NCBI GenBank assembly: GCA_947647505.1
Contig: CANSKO010000006.1
Location: forward strand, 1 to 64,000
Origin: an uncultured Roseburia sp.
Lineage (GTDB): Bacteria; Bacillota; Clostridia; Lachnospirales; Lachnospiraceae
DNA length: 64,000 nucleotides
Reading direction: 5' to 3'
The notes beneath the pieces were generated by a model. That model saw nothing but the letters and a program-made list of their open reading frames with translations, was not told the DNA's origin and did no database searches. Shown here one piece after another: positions 34,482 through 43,144 of the stretch. Both the position numbers and the translations under genes were made by a program. Position 1 is the first letter of the stretch. The number at the start of each line of letters is the position of its first letter.

Positions 34482-36014
34482 ATGATTACAGGCGCAATTA
34501 AAAATAAAATAGATAAAATCTGGACAGACATCTGGGCGAGCGGCATTACGAATCCTTTGACGGTCATTGAGCAGCTGACGTATCTGATGTTTATCCGCTC
34601 TCTGGATGAAAAAGAATTGGAAATGGAGCAGATGGAGCAGGATGCCGGCATAGAGCTGGACAAAATTTTCCCACCGTCTTCTGTGGGGCAATCTATGCGT
34701 TGGAGCAAATTTAAGAACAACGATCCACGCGATATTTATGATGTGATTTCTCAGAGGGTATTTCCTGCCATTAAAAATATGAAGCATGGTCGTCTGCCGG
34801 ATTTTACCGGACAGGGTGAGCTGATCGGGGTTGTTGGAGAATCTGGCAGTGATGAGCAGAATAATACGGCGTTTGCCCGATATATGGAAGACGCTATGTT
34901 TTTAATTCCCACAGCACAGGCGTTGCAAAAAATCATCACCGGGCTGGATGACCTTTATGAACACGACATTTCCGACCTGGATATGCAGGGCGATCTCTAC
35001 GAGTATATGCTGGGCAAGCTGGCAACTGCCGGCCAGAATGGACAATTCCGTACGCCAAAGCATATCCGTGAAATGATGGTAGAGCTGTTGCAGCCTGCGC
35101 CGGATGACGTTATCTGCGATCCGGCCTGCGGTACGGCAGGCTTTCTTGTCTCCGCTGCGGAGTATATTCGCAGACATTACGATGACGTCATGACAAACGA
35201 GCAGTGGGAGCATTTTGCCGGGGATGCGTTTACCGGCTTTGATACCGACCGCACCATGCTGCGCATTTCCGCCATGAACCTGATGCTGCACTCCATCAGC
35301 CACCCGGAGATCAACTACAAGGACAGCGTTTCCAAGCAGAACCAGATCAGTGATAAATATACGGTCTGTCTGGCAAACCCGCCGTTTAAAGGCACGGTAG
35401 ATGCGGAAAGCATTCACGATAATCTGAAAGCCGTGACCAACACCAAAAAGACAGAGCTGCTGTTTCTGGCACTGTTCCTGCGGATGCTGAAAAAAGGCGG
35501 TCAGTGCGCCTGCATCGTGCCGGATGGCGTACTGTTTGGCTCCTCTAAGGCGCACAAAGCCATTCGTAAGGAGCTGGTGGAGATGCATCAGCTTCGGGCA
35601 GTGATCTCCATGCCTTCCGGCGTGTTTAAGCCCTATGCAGGGGTGTCTACGGCGGCGCTGGTGTTCACTAAGACCGGTGCAGGCGGTACGGAAAACGTGT
35701 GGTTTTATGATATGAAGGCCGATGGCTTTTCTCTGGATGATAAGCGCAGCGAGATTCCGGAGAATGACATTCCGGATATCATCAAACGATTCCATGATCT
35801 GGAGCAGGAAACGGACCGTCAGCGTACGGAGCAAAGTTTCTTTGTGTCCAAACGGGAAATTGCCGACAATAACTATGATCTGTCCATCAATAAGTATAAA
35901 AAGGTGGAGTATGTGCCGGTAGAATACCCTTCTACTGCTGAAATCATGGCAGACCTGCACAGGCTGGAAGGGGAGATCACAGCAGGGCTTATGGAACTAG
36001 AGGGGATGTTATGA
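34482..36014 (+). CDS. hsdM: Type I modification methyltransferase subunit HsdM
   Basis: N6-adenine methyltransferase of 510 residues. An HsdM N-terminal helical domain (IWTDIWASGITNPLTVIEQL and on) is followed by the SAM motif DPACGTAGFLVSAAEY (from residue 213) and the catalytic NPPF at 299. A helical C-terminal tail contacts HsdS. The start follows GGAGGAAAAG. It overlaps hsdS by ATGA. With two HsdM and one HsdS it would form the modification enzyme protecting host DNA. Length and motifs are complete. Confidence 0.95.
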   Translation: MITGAIKNKIDKIWTDIWASGITNPLTVIEQLTYLMFIRSLDEKELEMEQMEQDAGIELDKIFPPSSVGQSMRWSKFKNNDPRDIYDVISQRVFPAIKNMKHGRLPDFTGQGELIGVVGESGSDEQNNTAFARYMEDAMFLIPTAQALQKIITGLDDLYEHDISDLDMQGDLYEYMLGKLATAGQNGQFRTPKHIREMMVELLQPAPDDVICDPACGTAGFLVSAAEYIRRHYDDVMTNEQWEHFAGDAFTGFDTDRTMLRISAMNLMLHSISHPEINYKDSVSKQNQISDKYTVCLANPPFKGTVDAESIHDNLKAVTNTKKTELLFLALFLRMLKKGGQCACIVPDGVLFGSSKAHKAIRKELVEMHQLRAVISMPSGVFKPYAGVSTAALVFTKTGAGGTENVWFYDMKADGFSLDDKRSEIPENDIPDIIKRFHDLEQETDRQRTEQSFFVSKREIADNNYDLSINKYKKVEYVPVEYPSTAEIMADLHRLEGEITAGLMELEGML

Positions 36015-37105
36015 TGGCGAGATTAGGGGACTATGCTAATATAAAAACGGGAAAGTTAGATGCAAATGCATCGTCCAATAATGGCATATACCCGTTTTTT
36101 ACGTGTTCCAAAGAACCTCTGACAATAGATACATATAGCTACGATTGTGAATGTGTTTTGGTTGCTGGAAATGGAGACTTAAACGTAAAATATTATTTTG
36201 GAAAATTCGATGCATACCAGCGAACATACATCATTGAAAGTAATAATAAAGAAATGTTGTTTGTACGATACCTATATTACTTTCTTGATAAATATGTTGA
36301 AACTTTGCGTAGGCAGTCCATTGGGGGAGTAATTAAGTATATAAAACTTGGTAATCTAACTGAAGTGCGCATGCCACTTCCCTCCCTCGATGAACAGCGC
36401 AAAGTCGCAGATATTTTAGATAGAATCAGCGGCCTGATTGCCAAACGCCGCCAGCAGCTGGATAAGCTGGATGAGATGATCAAAGCGCGATTTGTGGAGC
36501 TGTTTGGGACATTCCCGGAAAATGAAAAGGGGTGGCCGGTTGGAAAAATTCGAGATATCGTTCAGGAAGTCAGATATGGTTCCAGTAGACCGGCCGTTGA
36601 TGGAGGTCAATATTTATATCTGAGGATGAATAACATCACTTACAATGGCGAACTGGATTTGACGGATATGAAACGAATAGATGTGCCTGAATCTGAATTA
36701 CCAAAATGTACAGTCCGGCGGGGAGATGTGCTGTTTAATCGAACGAACAGCAAAGAGCTTGTAGGAAAAACCTGTGTATACGATAGGGATGAAAAGATGG
36801 TGTTAGCAGGTTTTGTTATTCGTGTCCGGGTAAATGAGCATGCCCTGCCTGAGTTTTTATCTGTCTTTTTGAACATGGATTTTTCGAAACAAATGCTGCT
36901 TGGAATGTGCAAAACGGCAATAGGACAAGCCAATATCAATGCTCAGGAAATGCAGAATATTGAAATATATATTCCGCCGATGGGCTTGCAAAAAGAATTC
37001 GTTGCGTTTAAGCGGCATGTCAACAACACAAAAACAACCATCCGTCGCAGTCTTGAAAAGCTGGAAACGCTGAAAAATGCGAGGATGCAGGAATATTTTG
37101 GGTAA
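36011..37105 (+). CDS. hsdS: Type I specificity subunit HsdS
   Basis: Target-recognition subunit of 364 residues. TRD1 occupies about residues 1-115, ending in the typical LPSLDEQRKVADIL boundary. The central conserved helix (ISGLIAKRRQQLDKLDEMIK) spans about 132-155. TRD2 runs from about 170 to 320 (GSSRPAVDGGQYLYLRMNNI), followed by a second helical repeat (PPMGLQKEFVAFKRHVNNTK and on) to the end. Each TRD reads one half of a bipartite site; the sequences cannot be predicted by eye. It is slightly shorter than many HsdS but complete in architecture. No recombinase or second hsdS lies beside it, so phase-variable shuffling is not indicated. Confidence 0.92.
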   Translation: MMARLGDYANIKTGKLDANASSNNGIYPFFTCSKEPLTIDTYSYDCECVLVAGNGDLNVKYYFGKFDAYQRTYIIESNNKEMLFVRYLYYFLDKYVETLRRQSIGGVIKYIKLGNLTEVRMPLPSLDEQRKVADILDRISGLIAKRRQQLDKLDEMIKARFVELFGTFPENEKGWPVGKIRDIVQEVRYGSSRPAVDGGQYLYLRMNNITYNGELDLTDMKRIDVPESELPKCTVRRGDVLFNRTNSKELVGKTCVYDRDEKMVLAGFVIRVRVNEHALPEFLSVFLNMDFSKQMLLGMCKTAIGQANINAQEMQNIEIYIPPMGLQKEFVAFKRHVNNTKTTIRRSLEKLETLKNARMQEYFG

Positions 37106-37259
37106 TCGAAGCAGCAAGATAATCATGTGTCTGAGCGAATGAAAACAATTCCCTGAAATGATGTTGAAAAGTGGCATGTTATATTTTGGAAGGATGGCAA
37201 TGCGCTCAACTTTTTTAATTCCTTCATCAGTAATAATTTTTCGTAAAAGAGGTGATACC

Positions 37260-40200
37260 GTGTCAAACTTTGGCTTTTTAAACAACAAAAAAGAATACGA
37301 GCTGTTTTCCTTTGCCTGTATGGAAGCAGAGAAAATCTACGCCACTGCTCCCGCCATGTGCGCCGTAGGTTGTCGGAAAGCTTTGGAATTGGCGGTCAAG
37401 TGGGTCTATTCTGCGGACAAGAATATAAAAATGCCCTATAAGGACAATCTGCAATCCCTCATCCATGAGCCATCCTTTCGTTTTAATGTGGACCACAGGA
37501 CCTGGGGGAAGATGCGTTTTATCATTAAGCTGGGCAATCTGGCGGTACATACGGAACGGAGCGTGCAGCAGAGCGATGCGCTGGCTTCCTTGCGGGGATT
37601 ATTTGAGTTTATCCAGTGGATCGACTATAGTTATGGCGCAGACTATAAAGAGCGTATCTTTGTCGAAGGCCGGATACCCACCGAAAAGGTCGTAGTGGAT
37701 ACCCGGAAAATTAAAGAACAGGAAAGCCTGCTGGGGGAAAAAGAGGCAGAGATCGAGGCGCTTCGCCAACAGATTGAACAGATGTCTGCCCGGTATACCG
37801 CTGAAAAAGAGCAGCATCGTCAGGAACGCGCGTTTCAGCCGGAGGACCTCTCGGAATTTCATACCCGCAAGATTTATATTGATGTGGATCTAAAGCAGAT
37901 GGGATGGAAGTTTACCGGTGCGGACGCAGATGTGCAGGAGGAATATCCTGTAGAGGATATGGCCGGCGTGGCTGGCCAGATGGGGTACTGTGACTATGTT
38001 CTGTTTGGAAAAGATGGCTTGCCGTTGGCTGTAGTGGAAGCCAAGCGCACCGGCAGGGACCCAAATGTCGGATGGAAACAGGCGGTTTTATATGCGGACT
38101 GTCTGGAACGGAAATTTGGCCGCCGCCCTTTGATGTTTACGACAAATGGCTTTGAGACGTATTTCTGGGATGACCAGAGCGGCCCACAGCGAAAAGTCAG
38201 CGGCGTGTTCAGCAGGGACGACCTGCAAAAACTGATGAACCGCCGCACGGAACGGCAGGACCTGATGCGTGTCCCCATCGACGACAGGATCACCGACCGA
38301 TATTATCAGAAAGAGGCGATTCGGGCGGTTTGCGGGCAGATGGAGCAGGGGTTTCGCAGACATCTTCTGGTGATGGCCACCGGTACAGGAAAGACAAGAA
38401 CGGCGTCCAGTCTGGCAGATGTGCTCAGTCGCGGCAAATGGGTGACAAACATTCTGTTTCTGGCCGACCGCACTGCGCTTGTGAAACAGGCAAAGGATGA
38501 TTTCAGGAGCTATCTGCCGGATATGTCCCTGTGTAATCTGTGCGCCAACAAAGATGACCGGAATGCCCGCATTGTATTCTCTACCTATCCAACCATCTTA
38601 CATGCCATTGACGATACGAAGTCCGGAGACGGACGGCAGTTGTTTACGCCTGCGCATTTTGATTTAATTATTATTGATGAAAGCCATCGGAGCATATTCA
38701 AAAAGTATCGGGTTATTTTTGAGTATTTTGATGCCATGATGGTGGGGCTTACCGCTACGCCGAAAACAGAGGTCGAGCGCAACACCTACGACTTTTTCGA
38801 GATGGAGCACGGCGTTCCCACGTATGCCTACGATTACGAAACGGCAGTGTATCAGGATCATGTGCTGGCGCCGTATTATAATTATGAGGTCAAAACCAGA
38901 TTTCTGGACGAAGGCATTGTCTACGATGATCTGTCCGAGGAGGACAGGGAACGGTATGAAGAGGATTTTATCGAAGATGGAGAGACGCCGGATTTTATTC
39001 CATCCGCTGCGCTGAACAAGTTTGTGTTCAACGAGATCACGGTGGATGTTGTGTTGCAGGATTTAATGGAGCGGGGAATTAAAGTTGCAGGCGGCGACAG
39101 GCTGGGAAAAACGATTATTTTTGCGCAGAATAAGCGTCACGCCGGATTTATTCTGGAACGGTTCAATAGGCTCTATCCAAAATACCACGGCACATTTGCT
39201 CAACGGGTTATCTGTGACGACGCCTATGCGCAGACCATCATCGACGATTTTAAACAGCCGGAAAAGGAACCTCACATTGCCGTGTCTGTGGATATGATGG
39301 ATACAGGCATTGATGTGCCGGAATGCGTCAATCTGGTGTTTTTCAGAAAGGTGCGTTCCAAAGCAAAATTCTGGCAGATGATTGGCCGTGGAACGCGTTT
39401 GTGCAAGGGGCTTGCCTGCGTGGATCAGATGGACGGAACGTACACGGACAAGCGTCGATTCCTGATTTTTGATTACTGCGGCAACTTTGAATATTTCAGA
39501 GAACACAGAGAAGGGTATGAAGCGAAAGAGACAAAGACGCTGTCGGAAAACATATTTGGCAAGCGGATCAAAATCGCAATGGCTTTACAGGAAAGCGCGT
39601 TTGCCGGAGACGATTGTCAGGCATGGAGAGAGGAAATTACAGACATCTGCCATAAGCAGGTTCTGGCGCTTAACCCGGAGTTGATTTCCGTTAAGCTGCG
39701 GATGCAGTATGTGGAAAAGTATAAAAAGAGGGAAGCATTCCTTTCTCTCGGCGAAGGAGATAAGGGCGAGCTGCTGGAGCAGATTGCGCCGCTTGTCTGT
39801 TCGGACGACAGTGATGAATCTGCAAAGCGGTTTGACAATTTCATGTACGGTTTGATTCTGGCTCATATCGAACGAATGCCCGCTTTTCGGTATGCCAGAA
39901 AGCAGCTGTGCGATACCGCCTCTTTACTGGAACGTAAGGCCGGCATTCCGCAGATTAAGGCAAAGCTGCCGACGCTTCATGAGATTCATACCGACGCGTT
40001 CTGGGAGGCTGGTGACAGTTTGCTGTTTGAACGCGTTCGAAAAGAACTGCGGGAGCTGATCTGCTTTTTGGAGGAAGGCGGCGGAGGACAACAACATATT
40101 GTTACCAGACTGACCGATCCGGTCATTGACAGCCGGGAAGGCGTCTGGCTGGATGCAGCCTATGACTTTGAGGAGTATCGGGACAAGGTAAACCGCTATG

Positions 40201-40637
40201 TCAACGAGCATGGGGATACGCCTGCCATTTACAGGCTGACACACAATATTCCGCTGTCTGTGGGAGACTATCAGGAGCTGGAGCGGGTATTGACCTGTGA
40301 ACTGGGAAGCAAAGAGGATTATGAACGGGAGTTTGGCGATACGCCGTTTGGCCTGCTCATCCGCAAAATTGCCAGGCTGGATCATGAAGCGGTCATGCAG
40401 GCGTTTTCTGCCTTTATCAACGATCAGTCCCTAAATCAGAAGCAGATTGCTTTTGTGAACAAAATCATCCATCATGTGGAACGGAATGGATATATGGAAA
40501 ATGCTGCGGAACTGATGAAGCCGCCCTTTGACAAGCCGGTCAGCTTTATCAGGCTGTTTGATGCCAAAACCAGAACCGCCCTGATGGAAACGATCCGTCA
40601 GATTCGGGAAAATGCGATTTTGATTGCAGCGTCATAA
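37260..40637 (+). CDS. hsdR: Type I restriction subunit HsdR with DUF4145-like N-terminus
   Basis: Motor-nuclease subunit of 1125 residues. GTG at 37260 after AGAGGTG is chosen because MSNFGFLNNKKEYELFSFAC is the normal beginning; the longer frame from 37158 adds 34 unrelated residues. Residues 15-120 look like a DUF4145 helical domain, followed by the endonuclease domain with VLFGKDGLPLAVVEAKRTG (the ExK motif EAK). The motor begins with ATGTGKT (375-379), DESH at 473-476, GLTATP, and a second RecA domain including MDTGIDVPECVNLVFF and QMIGRGTRL. The C-terminal helical domain is complete. With HsdM and HsdS it cuts unmodified DNA. Base composition is like the host backbone, unlike the AT-rich block upstream. 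Confidence 0.95.
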   Translation: MSNFGFLNNKKEYELFSFACMEAEKIYATAPAMCAVGCRKALELAVKWVYSADKNIKMPYKDNLQSLIHEPSFRFNVDHRTWGKMRFIIKLGNLAVHTERSVQQSDALASLRGLFEFIQWIDYSYGADYKERIFVEGRIPTEKVVVDTRKIKEQESLLGEKEAEIEALRQQIEQMSARYTAEKEQHRQERAFQPEDLSEFHTRKIYIDVDLKQMGWKFTGADADVQEEYPVEDMAGVAGQMGYCDYVLFGKDGLPLAVVEAKRTGRDPNVGWKQAVLYADCLERKFGRRPLMFTTNGFETYFWDDQSGPQRKVSGVFSRDDLQKLMNRRTERQDLMRVPIDDRITDRYYQKEAIRAVCGQMEQGFRRHLLVMATGTGKTRTASSLADVLSRGKWVTNILFLADRTALVKQAKDDFRSYLPDMSLCNLCANKDDRNARIVFSTYPTILHAIDDTKSGDGRQLFTPAHFDLIIIDESHRSIFKKYRVIFEYFDAMMVGLTATPKTEVERNTYDFFEMEHGVPTYAYDYETAVYQDHVLAPYYNYEVKTRFLDEGIVYDDLSEEDRERYEEDFIEDGETPDFIPSAALNKFVFNEITVDVVLQDLMERGIKVAGGDRLGKTIIFAQNKRHAGFILERFNRLYPKYHGTFAQRVICDDAYAQTIIDDFKQPEKEPHIAVSVDMMDTGIDVPECVNLVFFRKVRSKAKFWQMIGRGTRLCKGLACVDQMDGTYTDKRRFLIFDYCGNFEYFREHREGYEAKETKTLSENIFGKRIKIAMALQESAFAGDDCQAWREEITDICHKQVLALNPELISVKLRMQYVEKYKKREAFLSLGEGDKGELLEQIAPLVCSDDSDESAKRFDNFMYGLILAHIERMPAFRYARKQLCDTASLLERKAGIPQIKAKLPTLHEIHTDAFWEAGDSLLFERVRKELRELICFLEEGGGGQQHIVTRLTDPVIDSREGVWLDAAYDFEEYRDKVNRYVNEHGDTPAIYRLTHNIPLSVGDYQELERVLTCELGSKEDYEREFGDTPFGLLIRKIARLDHEAVMQAFSAFINDQSLNQKQIAFVNKIIHHVERNGYMENAAELMKPPFDKPVSFIRLFDAKTRTALMETIRQIRENAILIAAS

Positions 40638-40644
40638 ACAATAG

Positions 40645-40696
40645 AACAGGCACAGAAACTCGTTTACGATAAAGGCGAATTTCTGCGCCTGTTTTT
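40645..40696 (+). terminator. Terminator of the hsd operon
   Basis: AACAGGCACAGAAA pairs with TTTCTGCGCCTGTT and is followed by T5. Confidence 0.75.
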
Positions 40697-40797
40697 CAGG
40701 TTCAGGCAGGGCGAACATGATCCGCTTCGCGTGCAATGGCAGCAGAGTTTACAGGACGGGCGGTATGCGGATATATCGTTTGGAGCCTCTGCGCTTA

Positions 40798-40826
40798 TTG
40801 ACAAAGCGGAAAAATAACAATATATT
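40798..40826 (+). promoter_or_regulatory. Promoter of the LRR surface-protein gene
   Basis: Perfect TTGACA at 40798-40803, 17-bp spacer, TATATT at 40821-40826, about 60 bp before the TTG start. Confidence 0.7.
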
Positions 40827-40887
40827 TACAAGGGAGAGCGCTTTCAGCCAGAAGTTCTCCCAAAATGAAAAGCAGGAGGTTATAAAA

Positions 40888-43017
40888 TTGAAAAAACGAA
40901 TTCTTTCCGTTGTTTTCGCGCTGTGCATGTGTATTTCTTCCCCGTCGGTGGCACATGCATGGCAGGAGGATTCTTTGCGTCAGGAAGCGGTTCCTGCGGA
41001 AGAATCTACATTTGGCGCGGTCACGCGTGACAGTGAGAGCCTTTCTCCGGCAGGAGTCTATGCGTCCATGATCGCATTGAAGGAGCAGGACGCGTATGCG
41101 GAGGGGACGATCTGGACGAACGATGAACCGTATTCGGGCAGCAATCCTTACCGTTGGAAAGGCGGGCCGCTGGGTGGGACGAATGTCAGCGCCGTGGGCT
41201 GCGTAGCCTTTGCGTTTATACTCAGTGATGCGGCATTTGGCAGCTTGCCGGCCAGAATGTATGCGGAGGGCGAGTTTGCATTTGAGGATATAAAAGTGGG
41301 AGATATCCTGCGGACGAACAATGACGTTCATACCGTAATCGTGCTTGAGGTGAACGATGCGGGCGTGGTTGTCGCTGAAGGCAACATCAGCATGGGGGAT
41401 CACCAGGGCAGGGTTCACTGGGGAAGGGCGATATCGAAGGAAGAGGTGATGCAAAACGCCAGCCATTATATCACCCGTTACCCGGAAGGCTATGTTCCGC
41501 CGGATGATCCGGGGGCGAACGAATCCATTGCATCGGGAACGCTTGATGGAGGCCTTGCCTGGAATCTGACGAGGGCGGGTACGATGACCGTCTCCGGAAA
41601 AGGGGCCATGCCGGATTTTGAAAGCGCCGGGCAGCAGCCGTGGAGCGAGAATGGCGGCCAGATCCGGAAAGTTGTGATTGGCGATGGCGTTACCAGCATT
41701 GGTTCCTGCGCTTTTTTCAACTGTGGCGTTCTCAGCGTAGAAATTTCTCCCAGTGTGACGGAAATTGGCAACAATGCTTTTTACGGTTCTTCGATCATTT
41801 CCGTGACCATTCCTCCGGGCGTGAAACGCATTGGAGACAGCGCGTTCCGCGGATGTCAAAGCCTGAATTTGGTAACTGTTTTTGAAGGGCTGGAAACGAT
41901 TGGTCAAAATGCGTTCCGCTCCTGCAAAAGCCTTGCTTCTATCGATTTGCCGGCGAGTATTGCAGAGGTGGGCGCCGCTGCATTTTTTCAATGTCAGGGA
42001 ATGACAAGCGCGACGTTTGCTCCCGGCGGCAGACAGGTAAAAATGGGCGACAATATGTTTACGCAGTGCTATAATCTGATGGGTGTGACATTGCCCCAAA
42101 ATATAGACCGCATCAGTGATGGAATGTTTCAGAATTGCCTGATGCTTCCCGGGGTAGAGATTCCGCAGGGGGCGGAAAGCATAGGAACGTCGGCTTTTGC
42201 TTCCTGTTCCGGTTTCTCTGTTGTGCTGATTCCGGACAGTGTAACGACAATAGGGATGGCCGCATTCTCCGCCTGTCCTTTGAAGGATATTTATTTTACC
42301 GGTTCCGAAGCGCAGTGGAACAGCATAGGCAAATCAGGCGATATAATCCCGGTCCTGTCAAAGGCAACGATGCATTATAATTATGTCCCTCCTGTCAATC
42401 CTGATCCGGGAGGCGGCGACAACCCGGGAGGCGATAACAACCCGGGAGGCGACAACAACCCGGGAGGCGGTAACAATCCAGGCGACAGCAACAGTCCGGG
42501 AGGCAGCAGCAATCCGGGAGGCGGTAACAACCCGGGCGACAGCAACAGTCCGGGAGGCGGCAATAATCCAGGGAATGGAGAAAGTCAGACGCCGCTTGCG
42601 GTCGGCAAAACGTTTACGATTGGCAAAGTCACGTATAAAGTGACAAAAGCCGGAGAAGAAGTGGAGCTGACAGCGTCAAAATCTACGTCAGCAAAGGTTA
42701 CGGTTGATACCGTCGCCGGTACGGACGGTGTGACGTATCAAGTAACCTCCATTGGGGCAAAGGCAATGCAGAACAATAAAAAGATGACGAACCTGACCAT
42801 TGGAGCAAACGTAAAAAAGATTGGGAAAAGCGCATTTAACGGGTGCAGGAAGCTTGGAAAAGTGACGATCCGTTCAACAAAGCTGACTTCCGTAGGAAAA
42901 CAGGCATTTAAGGGAACCAAATCCAGTCTGAAGGTGAAAGCGCCATCCAGTCAATTGAAAAAGTATAAGAGGCTCTTTAAAAAAGCAGGATTAAACGCAA
43001 AACAGATCACAAAATAA
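40888..43017 (+). CDS. Secreted BspA-type leucine-rich-repeat protein with Cys/His N-terminal domain
   Basis: Surface or secreted protein of 709 residues. It starts at TTG 40888 after AGGAGGT, giving KKRILSVVFALCMCI, a signal peptide probably cut after AHA. The long upstream frame lacks a ribosome site and is rejected. Residues 60-210 carry Cys105 (AVGCVAFAF) and His148 (NDVHTVIVLEV) in an NlpC/CHAP-like arrangement. Residues 220-490 are LRR_5 repeats of the BspA kind (GVTSIGSCAFFNCGVLSVEI and so on). A Pro-Gly-Gly-Asn linker of about 60 residues follows, then a basic C-terminal part with two further LRR units. No LPXTG or cell-wall repeat is seen. A role in adhesion or wall binding is inferred. 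Confidence 0.88.
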   Translation: MKKRILSVVFALCMCISSPSVAHAWQEDSLRQEAVPAEESTFGAVTRDSESLSPAGVYASMIALKEQDAYAEGTIWTNDEPYSGSNPYRWKGGPLGGTNVSAVGCVAFAFILSDAAFGSLPARMYAEGEFAFEDIKVGDILRTNNDVHTVIVLEVNDAGVVVAEGNISMGDHQGRVHWGRAISKEEVMQNASHYITRYPEGYVPPDDPGANESIASGTLDGGLAWNLTRAGTMTVSGKGAMPDFESAGQQPWSENGGQIRKVVIGDGVTSIGSCAFFNCGVLSVEISPSVTEIGNNAFYGSSIISVTIPPGVKRIGDSAFRGCQSLNLVTVFEGLETIGQNAFRSCKSLASIDLPASIAEVGAAAFFQCQGMTSATFAPGGRQVKMGDNMFTQCYNLMGVTLPQNIDRISDGMFQNCLMLPGVEIPQGAESIGTSAFASCSGFSVVLIPDSVTTIGMAAFSACPLKDIYFTGSEAQWNSIGKSGDIIPVLSKATMHYNYVPPVNPDPGGGDNPGGDNNPGGDNNPGGGNNPGDSNSPGGSSNPGGGNNPGDSNSPGGGNNPGNGESQTPLAVGKTFTIGKVTYKVTKAGEEVELTASKSTSAKVTVDTVAGTDGVTYQVTSIGAKAMQNNKKMTNLTIGANVKKIGKSAFNGCRKLGKVTIRSTKLTSVGKQAFKGTKSSLKVKAPSSQLKKYKRLFKKAGLNAKQITK
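42403..42590 (+). repeat. 18-bp coding repeat (NPGGxN linker)
   Basis: About ten tandem variants of an 18-bp unit containing CCGGGAGGCG encode six-residue units NPGGDN, NPGGGN or NPGDSN. Likely to vary in copy number between strains by slippage. Confidence 0.85.
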
Positions 43018-43072
43018 GTTGTAGCGGACCGTTCGGAGAAAGAAGTCAGGAGAAGGTACAGCGTCCGCGAAA

Positions 43073-43122
43073 AAGACCGGGAAGGCGAAGCAATGTAATT
43101 GCCGCCATCCCGGTCTTTTTTA
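43073..43122 (+). terminator. Bidirectional terminator between convergent secreted-protein genes
   Basis: AAGACCGGGAAGGCG and CGCCATCCCGGTCTT form the stem, with A runs on the left and T runs on the right, so it can end transcription from both sides. Confidence 0.75.
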
Positions 43123-43144
43123 TCGACCATCTGTCAGATGTTTT

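Noticed and set aside
36011-37105. Phase-variable hsdS shuffling
   Set aside because: Only one hsdS, no partial hsdS copies and no invertase gene are present beside it.
40700-40887. Extended N-terminus of the LRR protein from 40,717
   Set aside because: The extra 57 residues lie before a proper ribosome site and signal peptide and across the promoter, so they are not translated.
42403-42590. Possible CRISPR-like or minisatellite array
   Set aside because: The 18-bp units have no spacers, stay in frame and encode a Gly/Pro/Asn linker in a long open gene.
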